The position numbers were made by a program, and so were the translations under genes. The notes beneath the pieces are model-generated. The model was not told the origin of the DNA, did no database searches, and saw nothing but the letters and a program-made list of their open reading frames with translations. Shown here one piece after another: positions 7,690-16,631 of a stretch of 64,000 nucleotides of DNA; position 1 is the stretch's first letter, and every line of letters begins with the position of its first letter. The stretch is from the NCBI RefSeq assembly GCF_003335585.1, contig NZ_QBFD01000046.1:739390-803389 (forward strand), in the 5' to 3' direction. Source of the stretch: Sulfitobacter sp. DFL-14 (GTDB taxonomy: Bacteria; Pseudomonadota; Alphaproteobacteria; Rhodobacterales; Rhodobacteraceae).

Positions 7690-9147
7690 ATGACCACCAG
7701 ATCAAACATACGCTTTGTCCTCAATGACCGCGACATCACGCTCGATAGCGTCGGTGCAAGCGACACCTTGCTGGATTTCCTGCGCATTGACCGCCGCCTG
7801 ACCGGCACCAAGGAAGGCTGCGCCGAGGGGGATTGCGGGGCTTGCACCATCCTGGTCGGTCGTCTTCAGGACGGCGTCTTGCGTTATGAACCGGTCAACG
7901 CCTGTATCCGGTTACTTGCCTCGCTGGATGCCTGTCACGTCGTATCCGTTGAACATCTCTCGGGCCCGGACGGTAAATTGCACCCGGTCCAGCAAGCGAT
8001 GGTCGAACATCATGGCAGCCAGTGCGGTTTTTGCACGCCGGGCTTCGTCATGTCGCTCTATGCGCTCTGGATGGGAAACCCGGACCCGTCAGAAACCGAA
8101 ATTGAAACAGCCCTGCAAGGCAATCTGTGCCGCTGCACCGGCTACGAGCCCATCATCAAGGTCGCCAGGGCTGTGACGGCGCATGGCAGCCCGGCCGACG
8201 ATGCGCTGAGCCTTGAACGCGACGCGATGACCGCAAGGCTGTCGCTTCTGCGTGACGGTATGCGCGTCGACACTTCCAAGGGCGGCAGCCGCTGTATCCT
8301 GCCTGCCTCGGTCGACGACCTGGCGGAAGTCTTGCAGGAAATGCCGAACGCCACGATCATCGCCGGTGCCACGGATGTGGGTCTCTGGGTCACGAAATTC
8401 CTGCGCGATATTTCTCCGGTGGTCTTTCTGGGCCATCTCGATGCGCTCAAAAAGGTCGAGCGGCACGACGACACGATCCATATCGGTGCCGGCGTCAGCT
8501 ATACGGACAGCCGGGCCGTGATGGTCGCGGATTATCCGCATCTTGGCCCGTTCTGGGATCGCATCGCAGGCTGGCAGATCCGCAGCATGGGCACCATCGG
8601 CGGGAATATCGCCAATGGGTCGCCCATCGGGGACACGCCGCCGGTCCTGATCGCCCTTGGTGCAACCATCACTTTACGCAAGGGCTCGGCGCGCCGCAGC
8701 CTTCCGATCGAGGCGTTCTTCATCGACTACGGCAAGCAGGACAGAGGCGAGGGAGAGTTTCTGGAAAGCATTTCCGTGCCCCGCTCCAAGGCGGATGCGC
8801 GCCATGCGGCCTACAAGATTTCCAAACGCCGGGACGAGGATATTTCATCCGTCTGCGCCGCGTTCAACGTCACCGTCGAAGATGGCGTGATCACTTCCGC
8901 CCGTATCGCTTTCGGCGGCATGGCGGCAACGCCGAAACGGGCCACGCACGCAGAAACCGCGCTGGTCGGTGCCGAATGGAGCGAGGCCGCGCTGCTCAGG
9001 GCCGCCGCAGCGCTTGGGGATGACTTTGCACCCCTCACGGATTGGCGCGCCTCGGCGGAATACCGGCTGCTGGTGTCCAAAAACCTGTTCCGCAAATTCT
9101 GGCGCGATCAGCAGGACAGTGACGCAGCCGTTCAACTGACCGCGTGA
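7690..9147 (+). CDS. xdhA: Xanthine dehydrogenase small subunit XdhA (2Fe-2S and FAD)
   Basis: 485 aa. It carries the electron-transfer centres of xanthine dehydrogenase, which oxidises hypoxanthine/xanthine to urate with NAD+. The plant-ferredoxin-like 2Fe-2S domain has C44, C49 and C52 (GCAEGDCGAC). The helical 2Fe-2S domain has QCGFC (C112, C115) and CRC (C147, C149). The FAD domain follows from about residue 195 with IIAGATDVGLWV and a TIGGNIANGSPIGD loop. Start at ATG 7690, after a GGGAGGA site. First gene of xdhABC-permease-guaD. Confidence 0.95.
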   Translation: MTTRSNIRFVLNDRDITLDSVGASDTLLDFLRIDRRLTGTKEGCAEGDCGACTILVGRLQDGVLRYEPVNACIRLLASLDACHVVSVEHLSGPDGKLHPVQQAMVEHHGSQCGFCTPGFVMSLYALWMGNPDPSETEIETALQGNLCRCTGYEPIIKVARAVTAHGSPADDALSLERDAMTARLSLLRDGMRVDTSKGGSRCILPASVDDLAEVLQEMPNATIIAGATDVGLWVTKFLRDISPVVFLGHLDALKKVERHDDTIHIGAGVSYTDSRAVMVADYPHLGPFWDRIAGWQIRSMGTIGGNIANGSPIGDTPPVLIALGATITLRKGSARRSLPIEAFFIDYGKQDRGEGEFLESISVPRSKADARHAAYKISKRRDEDISSVCAAFNVTVEDGVITSARIAFGGMAATPKRATHAETALVGAEWSEAALLRAAAALGDDFAPLTDWRASAEYRLLVSKNLFRKFWRDQQDSDAAVQLTA

Positions 9148-9161
9148 GGGAGGATCCGAAG

Positions 9162-11558
9162 ATGAGCACCAAGGACATAATTGAATCCGTCATTGACACG
9201 GACAAGCGCAAGGACCCGCCTGTCGCGCAGCATTTGATGCGTGCCGATCAGGGTCGCGCCACCATCCGCGGCGGGGTCCATACCGACTTGCGCCATGAAA
9301 GCGCGATCAAACATGTCACCGGGCGCGCGGATTATTGCGATGACATTCCCGAACCGGTCGGCACGCTGCATGCCTATCTGGGCCTGTCCACCCGCGCCCA
9401 TGCGGTGATCCGCGCGCTGGACCTGACAGCGGTACGTGCGGCACCCGGTGTCGTCGGTGTCCTGACGGCTGAGGATATTCCCGGCCTCAACGATGTCTCC
9501 CCCACGGGGCGTCACGATGAGCCGATCTTTGCCACCGAAAAGGTCGAATTCTGGGGTCAGCCGATGTTTGCCGTCATCGCAGACACGCGTGATGCCGCCC
9601 GGCGCGCGGCCCGGCTTGCCCAGGTCGACTACGAGGATCTGCCCCATGTGCTTGATCCCGAAGCGGCGCAGCAAGCGGGCATGGAGTACGTCACACCGCC
9701 ACTCACGCTGAAGCGGGGCGCGGCCCGCGATGCCATGGCCAGGGCGGCGCATCGTATCAAGGGCAAGTTCCGCATCGGCGGTCAGGATCACATGTATCTG
9801 GAAGGGCATATCGCCTTTGCAATCCCGGGCGAGGACGAGGATGTGACAGTCCATTCATCCACCCAGCACCCGACAGAGGCGCAACATATGGTTGCCCATG
9901 TCCTTGGCGTGCCCTCCAACGCCGTGACAATCAATGTCCGCCGGATGGGCGGCGGGTTTGGCGGCAAGGAAACCCAGATGAACCTGTTCTGCGCCGTCGC
10001 GGCGGTGGCAGCAAAGAAGTGGAACCGTGCGGTCAAAATCCGGCCCGACCGGGACGACGACATGTCAGCAACCGGCAAGCGGCACGATTTCGTCGTCGAC
10101 TACGAGGTCGGATTTGACGATGCGGGCAGGATCGAGGCGGTCGCGGGCGATTTCGCGGCACGCTGCGGGTTTTCTTCGGACCTCTCGGGGCCGGTGACGG
10201 ACCGGGCGCTGTTTCATGCGGACAACGCCTATTATTACCCCAACGTTCTGCTGAGTTCGCACCCGTTAAAGACCAACACAGTTTCCAACACCGCGTTTCG
10301 TGGCTTTGGTGGCCCGCAGGGTGTCATCGTCGCAGAGCGGATCATGGAAGAGATCGCCTATCATCGTGGCGTCGACAGCCTGGAAATCCGCAAGCGCAAT
10401 TTTTACGGCGACAAGGGGCGCGATGTGACGCCCTATCACCAGACCGTCGAAGACAATATCGCACCGCAGATCGTGCAGGAGCTTGAGGAAAGCGCCGATT
10501 ATCAGGCGCGCCGCCAGGCCGTGCTTGACTGGAACGCCAGGGGAGACACGATCCGGAAAGGCATCGCGCTCACCCCGGTGAAGTTCGGCATTTCATTCAC
10601 GGCGACCTGGTACAATCAGGCCGGGGCGCTGCTGCATGTGTATTCGGACGGATCAATCCACCTGAACCATGGCGGCACCGAGATGGGTCAGGGGCTGAAC
10701 ACCAAGATTGCGCAGGTCGTCGCAGATGCGTTTCAGGTCGACTTCGACCGGATCAAGATCACCAGAACCACGACGGAGAAGGTGCCGAACACCTCCGCAA
10801 CCGCCGCCTCGTCGGGATCAGACCTCAATGGGATGGCCGCGCAGGATGCCGCAGACCAGATCAAGGCGCGGCTGGTCGAATTTGCCGCCGAACGCTGGCA
10901 AACTGACGCCGGCAACGTGCGTTTCATTGCCAACGCAGTGCAGATCGGCGAGGAAACGATCCCCTTCGCCGATTTCATTCGTATGGCCTATATGGCGCGG
11001 GTGCATCTGTCGGCTGCAGGATTCTACAAGACGCCGAAAATCCATTGGGACCGCGACACAGGCACCGGACGCCCGTTCTATTATTATGCCTATGGCGCTG
11101 CCTGTTCGGAAGTGACGGTTGACACGCTGACGGGGGAATACCGCGTCGAGCGGACGGATATCCTGCATGACGTCGGCAGATCCCTGAACCCGATCATCGA
11201 CAAAGGCCAGGTCGAAGGCGCGTTTATCCAGGGCATGGGTTGGCTGACCACCGAGGAGTTGTGGTGGGATGACAAGGGGCAGCTTCGCACCCATGCGCCC
11301 TCGACCTACAAGATCCCCTTGGCTTCCGACCGTCCGCGTGTTTTCAACGTCAAACTGGCGACATGGTCCGAGAACCGCGAGAACACGATCAAACGGTCCA
11401 AGGCCGTGGGCGAGCCGCCCTTCATGCTGGGCATATCGGTGTTCGAGGCCCTGTCGCATGCGGTCGCAAGCGTGGCGGATTACAAGACCTGCCCGCGCCT
11501 TGACGCGCCCGCGACGCCCGAGCGTGTGCTGATGGCGATTGAGCGGTTGCGGGGCTGA
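9162..11558 (+). CDS. xdhB: Xanthine dehydrogenase large subunit XdhB (molybdopterin)
   Basis: 798 aa, the molybdenum subunit and partner of XdhA. Molybdopterin contacts are visible: GGGFGGKET, TAFRGFGGPQG and EMGQGLNTK. The catalytic glutamate is in VGEPPFMLG near the C-terminus, where XDHs have their active-site Glu. Two starts are possible: a GTG at 9144 overlapping the xdhA stop, and ATG 9162. The ATG is preferred because GGGAGGA lies 7 nt upstream. The gene is downstream of xdhA and needs XdhC for cofactor insertion. Confidence 0.95.
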   Translation: MSTKDIIESVIDTDKRKDPPVAQHLMRADQGRATIRGGVHTDLRHESAIKHVTGRADYCDDIPEPVGTLHAYLGLSTRAHAVIRALDLTAVRAAPGVVGVLTAEDIPGLNDVSPTGRHDEPIFATEKVEFWGQPMFAVIADTRDAARRAARLAQVDYEDLPHVLDPEAAQQAGMEYVTPPLTLKRGAARDAMARAAHRIKGKFRIGGQDHMYLEGHIAFAIPGEDEDVTVHSSTQHPTEAQHMVAHVLGVPSNAVTINVRRMGGGFGGKETQMNLFCAVAAVAAKKWNRAVKIRPDRDDDMSATGKRHDFVVDYEVGFDDAGRIEAVAGDFAARCGFSSDLSGPVTDRALFHADNAYYYPNVLLSSHPLKTNTVSNTAFRGFGGPQGVIVAERIMEEIAYHRGVDSLEIRKRNFYGDKGRDVTPYHQTVEDNIAPQIVQELEESADYQARRQAVLDWNARGDTIRKGIALTPVKFGISFTATWYNQAGALLHVYSDGSIHLNHGGTEMGQGLNTKIAQVVADAFQVDFDRIKITRTTTEKVPNTSATAASSGSDLNGMAAQDAADQIKARLVEFAAERWQTDAGNVRFIANAVQIGEETIPFADFIRMAYMARVHLSAAGFYKTPKIHWDRDTGTGRPFYYYAYGAACSEVTVDTLTGEYRVERTDILHDVGRSLNPIIDKGQVEGAFIQGMGWLTTEELWWDDKGQLRTHAPSTYKIPLASDRPRVFNVKLATWSENRENTIKRSKAVGEPPFMLGISVFEALSHAVASVADYKTCPRLDAPATPERVLMAIERLRG

Positions 11559-11562
11559 ACCA

Positions 11563-12378
11563 ATGCGCCTGTCTCAGTTCCTTGACACCAATTCGGACAT
11601 TGTCCGGGTTTCCCTGTGCCGCGTGCGCGGGTCGTCCCCGCGCGAAGCCGGGGCAGAGATGTTCGTGACGCCCAACGGGCTGCACGGGACAATCGGCGGC
11701 GGACAGCTCGAATACATGGCCATTGATCAGGCGCGGAAAATGCTGGGCAACGGACGCGATTTTGACCGGATGGACGTGCCGCTTGGGCCGGAAATCGGGC
11801 AATGCTGCGGCGGGCGCGTCGAACTTGCCCTGCAGCGGATGACCCAGGCCGATCGTGCGCAAGCCCTGGCCGCCGATGCGGAACGACAGGCGGCGCGGCC
11901 GCATGTCTATGTCCTGGGTGCAGGCCATATCGGGCGCGCGCTTGCCCGGTTTTTCCAGTTCCTGCCCGTGCGCTGCATTCTCATCGACAGCCGCCCGGAG
12001 GAGCTGGCGCTTGTGGATGCAAAGGTTGAAACGCGCCTCACGCCCATGGCGGAGGCCGAGATCCGGGCCGCCCCGCCCGGCAGTGCCTTCATCGTTCTCA
12101 CCCATGACCACGCGCTCGACTTTCTATTGACCTCCGAAGCGCTGGACCGGCGCGATGCTGCTTACGTCGGCTTGATCGGGTCTGCGACCAAACGGATGAA
12201 ATTCGCACGCTTTCACCAAAGCCACGCCGCGCAGAGCGATTGCTCCAGGCTTATTTGCCCGATCGGAGACGCCAGCAACCCTGACAAGCGCCCCGAGGTG
12301 ATTGCGGCCTCCGTCACGGCGCAGGTCATGAGCGTGCTGACCACCGCGCAAAGCGAGGACGTCAAACTGACAATCTGA
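11563..12378 (+). CDS. xdhC: Xanthine dehydrogenase accessory protein XdhC
   Basis: 271 aa. XdhC binds and sulfurates the molybdenum cofactor and inserts it into XdhB. The N-terminal XdhC/CoxI domain has CRVRGSSPREAGA and the glycine loop HGTIGGGQLEY. IGQCCGGRVEL carries the conserved cysteine pair. A C-terminal Rossmann domain follows with VLGAGHIGRAL and ends in a conserved CPIGD-type motif (LICPIGDASNPDKRPEVIA). ATG 11563 lies 4 nt after the xdhB stop. It forms the standard xdhABC operon. Confidence 0.93.
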   Translation: MRLSQFLDTNSDIVRVSLCRVRGSSPREAGAEMFVTPNGLHGTIGGGQLEYMAIDQARKMLGNGRDFDRMDVPLGPEIGQCCGGRVELALQRMTQADRAQALAADAERQAARPHVYVLGAGHIGRALARFFQFLPVRCILIDSRPEELALVDAKVETRLTPMAEAEIRAAPPGSAFIVLTHDHALDFLLTSEALDRRDAAYVGLIGSATKRMKFARFHQSHAAQSDCSRLICPIGDASNPDKRPEVIAASVTAQVMSVLTTAQSEDVKLTI

Positions 12379-12444
12379 AAGAAGCCTGCGCGGCACAGCC
12401 AATTGCGCCGACGGGGCCAGACACTTTACGGGAGGAGACCCAAA

Positions 12445-14049
12445 ATGTCGGACACCACTTACACCTACAAGCTATTCAACAGGAGCGATTTCAACGCTTT
12501 CTGGGCGCTATTCACCGATAACCTCGTCAACCTGCTGATCCTGTCGGGTGTCTGTCAGTTTGTCTTTCAGATGCCTGCCGACATCGTATTCGGGCGGATT
12601 GTCCCCGGCGCGGCCGTCGCCATCCTTGCTGGCGTTGTGGTTTATGCGCTTCTGGCCAAATGGGTCGCCAACCGGCAGGGCAAGGACGTGACCGCGCTGC
12701 CCTACGGCATCTCGACCCCTGTGATGTTTGTCTATCTCTTCGGGGTGATCGGCCCGATATTCTGGGCAACGAATGATCCGCTCCTGGCCTGGCAGGTCGG
12801 CATCGGCGCAGGCTTCATGGGCGGTATCGTCGCGGCATTCGGGGCCATCATCGGCCCGTTTCTCAAGCGGATCACACCCCGGGCCGGCATGCTGGGCACC
12901 CTGTGCGGCATCGCGCTGGTCTTCATCGGCTCCGTCCCATTGGCAGAGATTTTCGAACATCCGCTGATCGGTTTTACGTCGCTGCTGTTCATCCTCTGGG
13001 GTCTTATTGGCCGCTTCCGGCTGCCCGGGAATGTGCCTGCCGGCCTGGTTGCAATTGCCGTTGGTACGGTCATCGCGATCTTTCTGGGCCAGTCGTCGTT
13101 CAGCACCGAGGGCGTTGGTTTCTACCCGCCAGTCCCCTATTTCGGCGACATGATTGCAGGCATTCAATATCTGTTTGCCAATCCTGAACTGTTCCTCGTC
13201 CTGATCCCCGTCCAGATCTACAACTTTATCGAAACCATGAATAACGTGGAATCGGCAGAGGCGGCGGGCGACACCTATCCCGTCGCCCTGTGCCAGGTGA
13301 CCGATGGGGCCGGCACGATGATCGGCGCGCTGTTCGGATCACCCTTCCCGACCACGGTCTATATCGGCCACCCGGCCTACAAGCGCATGGATGCGCGGGC
13401 GGGCTACATCATCGGCGTGGCATTTGTCATTGCCGCAGCGGCATTCCTTGGCTTTCTGTCGTTCCTTGCCGGACTGATCCCTATCGCGGCGGCCGCCCCG
13501 GTGCTGGTCTTTGTCTCCGTCAGCCTGATCACCAACACGGCATTTGCCGTCAGACCCGCCCATATGGCGGCGGTGACCTTTGCGATCCTGCCGCATATCT
13601 CCGAGTTCCTGATGGTCAAATGGGGGTCGTTGATGAATGCCCTGCGCACATCAGGCGTCGAAGGTCTGCCCTCGCTTGGCGACAACGCGCTCACCGCGGC
13701 TCTGCTCAGGGAAGGCGCGCATTACGAGGGGCATCTGGCCCTGTCTCAGGGGGCCATCATCACCGGCCTTGTCTGGGGGGCAATCGTTGCCGACGTCATC
13801 GACGGGCGGCATCGCCATGCGGGCGGGTTCGCCATCGTCGCGGCCATCATGTCATCGGTCGGGATCATCCACAGCTATACACTCCAGTTTCCGCAGTTCG
13901 ATGGCATCACCACCGGCTACCTGATCATCGGTGCCTTCCTGATCTTTTATCCGATGGTGGCACCCCGTGAAGATCTGGAACGCCGGATCATCGTACCGGA
14001 CGAGCCGGATTTTCTGGACGACAACACCCCGGCCTTCGAACGGGCTTGA
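12445..14049 (+). CDS. NCS2-family purine permease
   Basis: 534 aa with about 12-14 hydrophobic segments. It resembles the NCS2 (xanthine/uracil/AzgA-type) family. The N-terminal part has the ALPYGIS-type motif after TM2 (GKDVTALPYGIS), and NFIETMNNVESAEAAGD around residues 265-285 matches the conserved polar substrate/Na-site region. It is a proton or sodium symporter in the inner membrane. Guanine, xanthine or hypoxanthine is the likely cargo because the gene sits between xdhC and guaD. Start at 12445 with GGGAGGAGA upstream. Confidence 0.85.
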   Translation: MSDTTYTYKLFNRSDFNAFWALFTDNLVNLLILSGVCQFVFQMPADIVFGRIVPGAAVAILAGVVVYALLAKWVANRQGKDVTALPYGISTPVMFVYLFGVIGPIFWATNDPLLAWQVGIGAGFMGGIVAAFGAIIGPFLKRITPRAGMLGTLCGIALVFIGSVPLAEIFEHPLIGFTSLLFILWGLIGRFRLPGNVPAGLVAIAVGTVIAIFLGQSSFSTEGVGFYPPVPYFGDMIAGIQYLFANPELFLVLIPVQIYNFIETMNNVESAEAAGDTYPVALCQVTDGAGTMIGALFGSPFPTTVYIGHPAYKRMDARAGYIIGVAFVIAAAAFLGFLSFLAGLIPIAAAAPVLVFVSVSLITNTAFAVRPAHMAAVTFAILPHISEFLMVKWGSLMNALRTSGVEGLPSLGDNALTAALLREGAHYEGHLALSQGAIITGLVWGAIVADVIDGRHRHAGGFAIVAAIMSSVGIIHSYTLQFPQFDGITTGYLIIGAFLIFYPMVAPREDLERRIIVPDEPDFLDDNTPAFERA

Positions 14050-14113
14050 ACAAAACGGGCGCGGCGGCCATCTGGCGCCGCGTCCCGACACCTCTCTCAA
14101 AGGAAATGCTTCC

Positions 14114-15415
14114 ATGACCGACATTTTGCTGCGCGGACGGCTTCTGACGTTTCACCAGGAACCGAAAGATGCCGATGACAGTGAGGCATACAGCTATGTT
14201 GAAGATGGCGCGATCCTTGTGCGCGACGGCAAGATTGTCGCGTCGGGAGAGTACCGTGACAGCGCTGCACGTGCGCCTGATGCCAGGGTCGTGGATCACC
14301 GCCCACACCTTCTGATGGCCGGATTTATCGACGCGCACATCCACTTTCCACAGGTCCAGATCGTGGCCAGCTGGGGCAGCCAGCTGCTTGATTGGCTGAA
14401 CGGCTATACCTTCCCGGCAGAGGCGGATTATGCCAATGCGCAACACGCAACCGCGATGGCGGGCCATTTCTGCGATTTGCTGACCGATCATGGCACCACA
14501 ACTGCCGTTGCCTTCTGTTCTGTCCACAAGGCGTCAGCCGAGGCATTGTTTTCGGCGGCTGCAGACAGGAACATGCGGATCATCGCGGGCAAGACGATGA
14601 TGGATCGAAATGCGCCCGGATCTGTTCTGGACACGCCCCAATCAAGCTATGACGACAGCAAGGAGCTGATCGCCACCTGGCATGGCAAGGGCCGCGCCTC
14701 CTATGCGATCACCCCACGCTTTGCGATCACCTCAACCCCGCAGCAAATGGAGATGGCGGGCGCGCTGGCAGGGGAACATCCCGACTGCTACGTCCAGACC
14801 CACCTGTCCGAGAACCACGCAGAAATAGCCTTTACCGCAGAACTTTATCCCGACGCGCGCGATTATCTCGATGTTTACGAAACCCACGGTCTCATGGGCC
14901 AAAAGACCTTGCTGGGCCATGCGATCCACCTGAAGGAACGTGAAATTGCCGCCATTGCCGAGGCCGGGGCGCATCCGGTATTCTGCCCTACCTCAAATCT
15001 GTTTCTGGGAAGCGGTCTTTTCGACGATGCCGGATTGCGCGCCCATGGCATTTCAAACGGTATCGCAACGGACATCGGAGCGGGCACCAGCTATTCGATG
15101 CTTCAGACCCTGAATGAAGGCTACAAGATCCTGCAACTGCGGGACCAGAAGTTGCATGCATTGCGTGCATTCCACTGGATCACCCGCGGCAATGCCGAGG
15201 TGCTGGGCATGTCGGACAAGATCGGAACGCTCGATGCCGGAACAGAGGCGGACATCGTTGTCCTGAATGCCCGGGCAACGCCCGCCATGGCACTGCGCAT
15301 GGGCCGGGCGGAAACGCTTTCCGAAGAATTGTTTGTGTTGCAGATGATGGGCGATGATCGCGCCATCGTGCAGACCTATGTTGCCGGTCATCCTCAGAAA
15401 GGGATTGTCAGATGA
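14114..15415 (+). CDS. guaD: Guanine deaminase
   Basis: 433 aa, amidohydrolase superfamily. It deaminates guanine to xanthine, which feeds XdhAB. Zn ligands are visible in FIDAHIHFPQ (the guaD-specific HIHFPQ variant of HxH), in HLSENHAE and GHAIHL, and in the late Asp of ATDIGAGTSYSM. Length fits the 430-450 aa family norm. Start at 14114, with AGGAAA upstream. Last gene of the xdh operon; the next gene has its own regulatory region. Confidence 0.93.
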   Translation: MTDILLRGRLLTFHQEPKDADDSEAYSYVEDGAILVRDGKIVASGEYRDSAARAPDARVVDHRPHLLMAGFIDAHIHFPQVQIVASWGSQLLDWLNGYTFPAEADYANAQHATAMAGHFCDLLTDHGTTTAVAFCSVHKASAEALFSAAADRNMRIIAGKTMMDRNAPGSVLDTPQSSYDDSKELIATWHGKGRASYAITPRFAITSTPQQMEMAGALAGEHPDCYVQTHLSENHAEIAFTAELYPDARDYLDVYETHGLMGQKTLLGHAIHLKEREIAAIAEAGAHPVFCPTSNLFLGSGLFDDAGLRAHGISNGIATDIGAGTSYSMLQTLNEGYKILQLRDQKLHALRAFHWITRGNAEVLGMSDKIGTLDAGTEADIVVLNARATPAMALRMGRAETLSEELFVLQMMGDDRAIVQTYVAGHPQKGIVR

Positions 15416-15746
15416 GGACCGTCACGGGATTGGAATGGCAAAGGCATGAGCAAAGGTCTTGCCTTTGCGCAGGGCTCGCCGCGGTTGATCGCGTCAGAGA
15501 TGGCCAGCATCGAGGCAACCATGTTGGCCATGAAATAGGCCCCACAGCTCAGCTCGATATGCAATAAGCTATACTCCAAACCACTCTGATAAACGAATTA
15601 TATGGGTTAAAAACAACACCCTGCATCATAATCGCAAGTTGTATCAAAATTGAATACCGTGTTCTATACAGTAGAACACTTTCATCTGCCTCGGCGAACA
15701 ATCGGACCCGCCCCGGGCGAGGGACATTGCGTTTTCCTGTCAGCCG
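15416..15746. other. 331-bp intergenic region with a possible gene remnant
   Basis: There is no intact gene. On the minus strand about 61 codons (15579 down to 15394) are open and contain AYFMANMVASMLAISDAI, which looks protein-like. There is no ribosome site and it runs into the guaD end, so it may be a relic. The right half is AT-rich (15560-15660) and carries the palindrome described separately. Confidence 0.4.
15659..15679. promoter_or_regulatory. Perfect palindrome upstream of the IclR gene, probable operator
   Basis: The arms GTGTTCTA (15659-15666) and TAGAACAC (15672-15679) are exact inverted copies around 5 nt, within an AT-rich promoter-like stretch about 70 bp upstream of the IclR gene. 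Related GAAC/GTTC half-sites occur before the CoA-transferase operon (16575-16599). This fits IclR autoregulation and control of its neighbours. Inference from position and symmetry. Confidence 0.55.
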
Positions 15747-16517
15747 ATGGATGTTTCAGAAATGGACAAGGCATTCACAAAAGGCATTCGGTTGATCGAG
15801 GCGCTGGCAAACAGCGACCGCCCGCGTGGCGTCACGGATCTTGCCGTTGAACTGGAACTGACCAAGAGCAACGTTCACCGCCTGCTGGCGACGCTCCAGG
15901 CGAATGGCTTTGTCCAGCAGGTGCCGCATCAAAGCACATACGAGCTGACCATCAAGATCTGGGAGCTGGGATTGCGCGTGCTGCGCCGCGTAGATCTGGT
16001 CAGCGCCGCCCGCCCTGCCATGCAGCGACTGGCCGAGCTGACGCATGAAACCGTGCATCTCTCCATTCTGCAGGGTCAGGACGTGGTCTATATCGACAAG
16101 ATCGAAACCAACCATCACGTCCGCGCCCATACCCGTATCGGCGCACGCGCGCCCGCCTATACGATGGCCACAGGAAAGGCGATGCTTGCGCAGATGCCAG
16201 ACGCCTATCTGGATGTTCTCGGCCCCGAACTGACCGCTTTCACAGCAACGACGCGAACCCGATTGAAAGATCTGCGCGCCGACCTGGACAAGATCAGGCG
16301 CCAGGGATACGCGATTGTGCCGCAGGGTGAATGGCGCGACGGCATCGCCGCCTGCGCCTGCGCGATTCTGGGACCCAACGGCAGGCTGGCCGGTGCCATC
16401 GGCATCTCTGGCCCCGATGTCAGGCTGAAAACGCGACACCTGCGCGAATATTCGCAACATGTCGTTTCCGCAGCAAAAGACGCTTCCGCCAGCCTGGGAT
16501 ACTTCGGCGACAGCTGA
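15747..16517 (+). CDS. IclR-family transcriptional regulator
   Basis: 256 aa. The N-terminal winged helix (residues 5-65, with TDLAVELELTKSNVHRLLATLQ) is followed by an IclR effector domain (about 80-250, including ATGKAMLAQ and a GGIAIS-like VRLAGAIGISGP segment). It reads towards a CoA-transferase operon 114 bp downstream and is presumably its regulator. The start may be ATG 15747 or the in-frame ATG 15762; neither has a strong ribosome site. It is a different subgroup from BhcR in the same window. Ligand unknown. Confidence 0.85.
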   Translation: MDVSEMDKAFTKGIRLIEALANSDRPRGVTDLAVELELTKSNVHRLLATLQANGFVQQVPHQSTYELTIKIWELGLRVLRRVDLVSAARPAMQRLAELTHETVHLSILQGQDVVYIDKIETNHHVRAHTRIGARAPAYTMATGKAMLAQMPDAYLDVLGPELTAFTATTRTRLKDLRADLDKIRRQGYAIVPQGEWRDGIAACACAILGPNGRLAGAIGISGPDVRLKTRHLREYSQHVVSAAKDASASLGYFGDS

Positions 16518-16574
16518 CCGCCTCCGGTCTGCATGCGCGACCAGATTGACACATCTGCGCCTTCTTGTAACTTT

Positions 16575-16599
16575 GGAACAGTGGTTCATAATATGGAAC
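16575..16599. promoter_or_regulatory. GGAAC/GGTTC half-site cluster upstream of the CoA-transferase operon
   Basis: Three half-sites alternate in direction: GGAAC at 16575, GGTTC at 16583 and GGAAC at 16595. They lie 33-57 bp before the start of the first CoA-transferase gene and share the GTTC/GAAC core with the palindrome before the IclR gene. A likely IclR target, by inference. Confidence 0.45.
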
Positions 16600-16631
16600 A
16601 CACAGGTTTCTCATCACGAAGAGGTACACCC

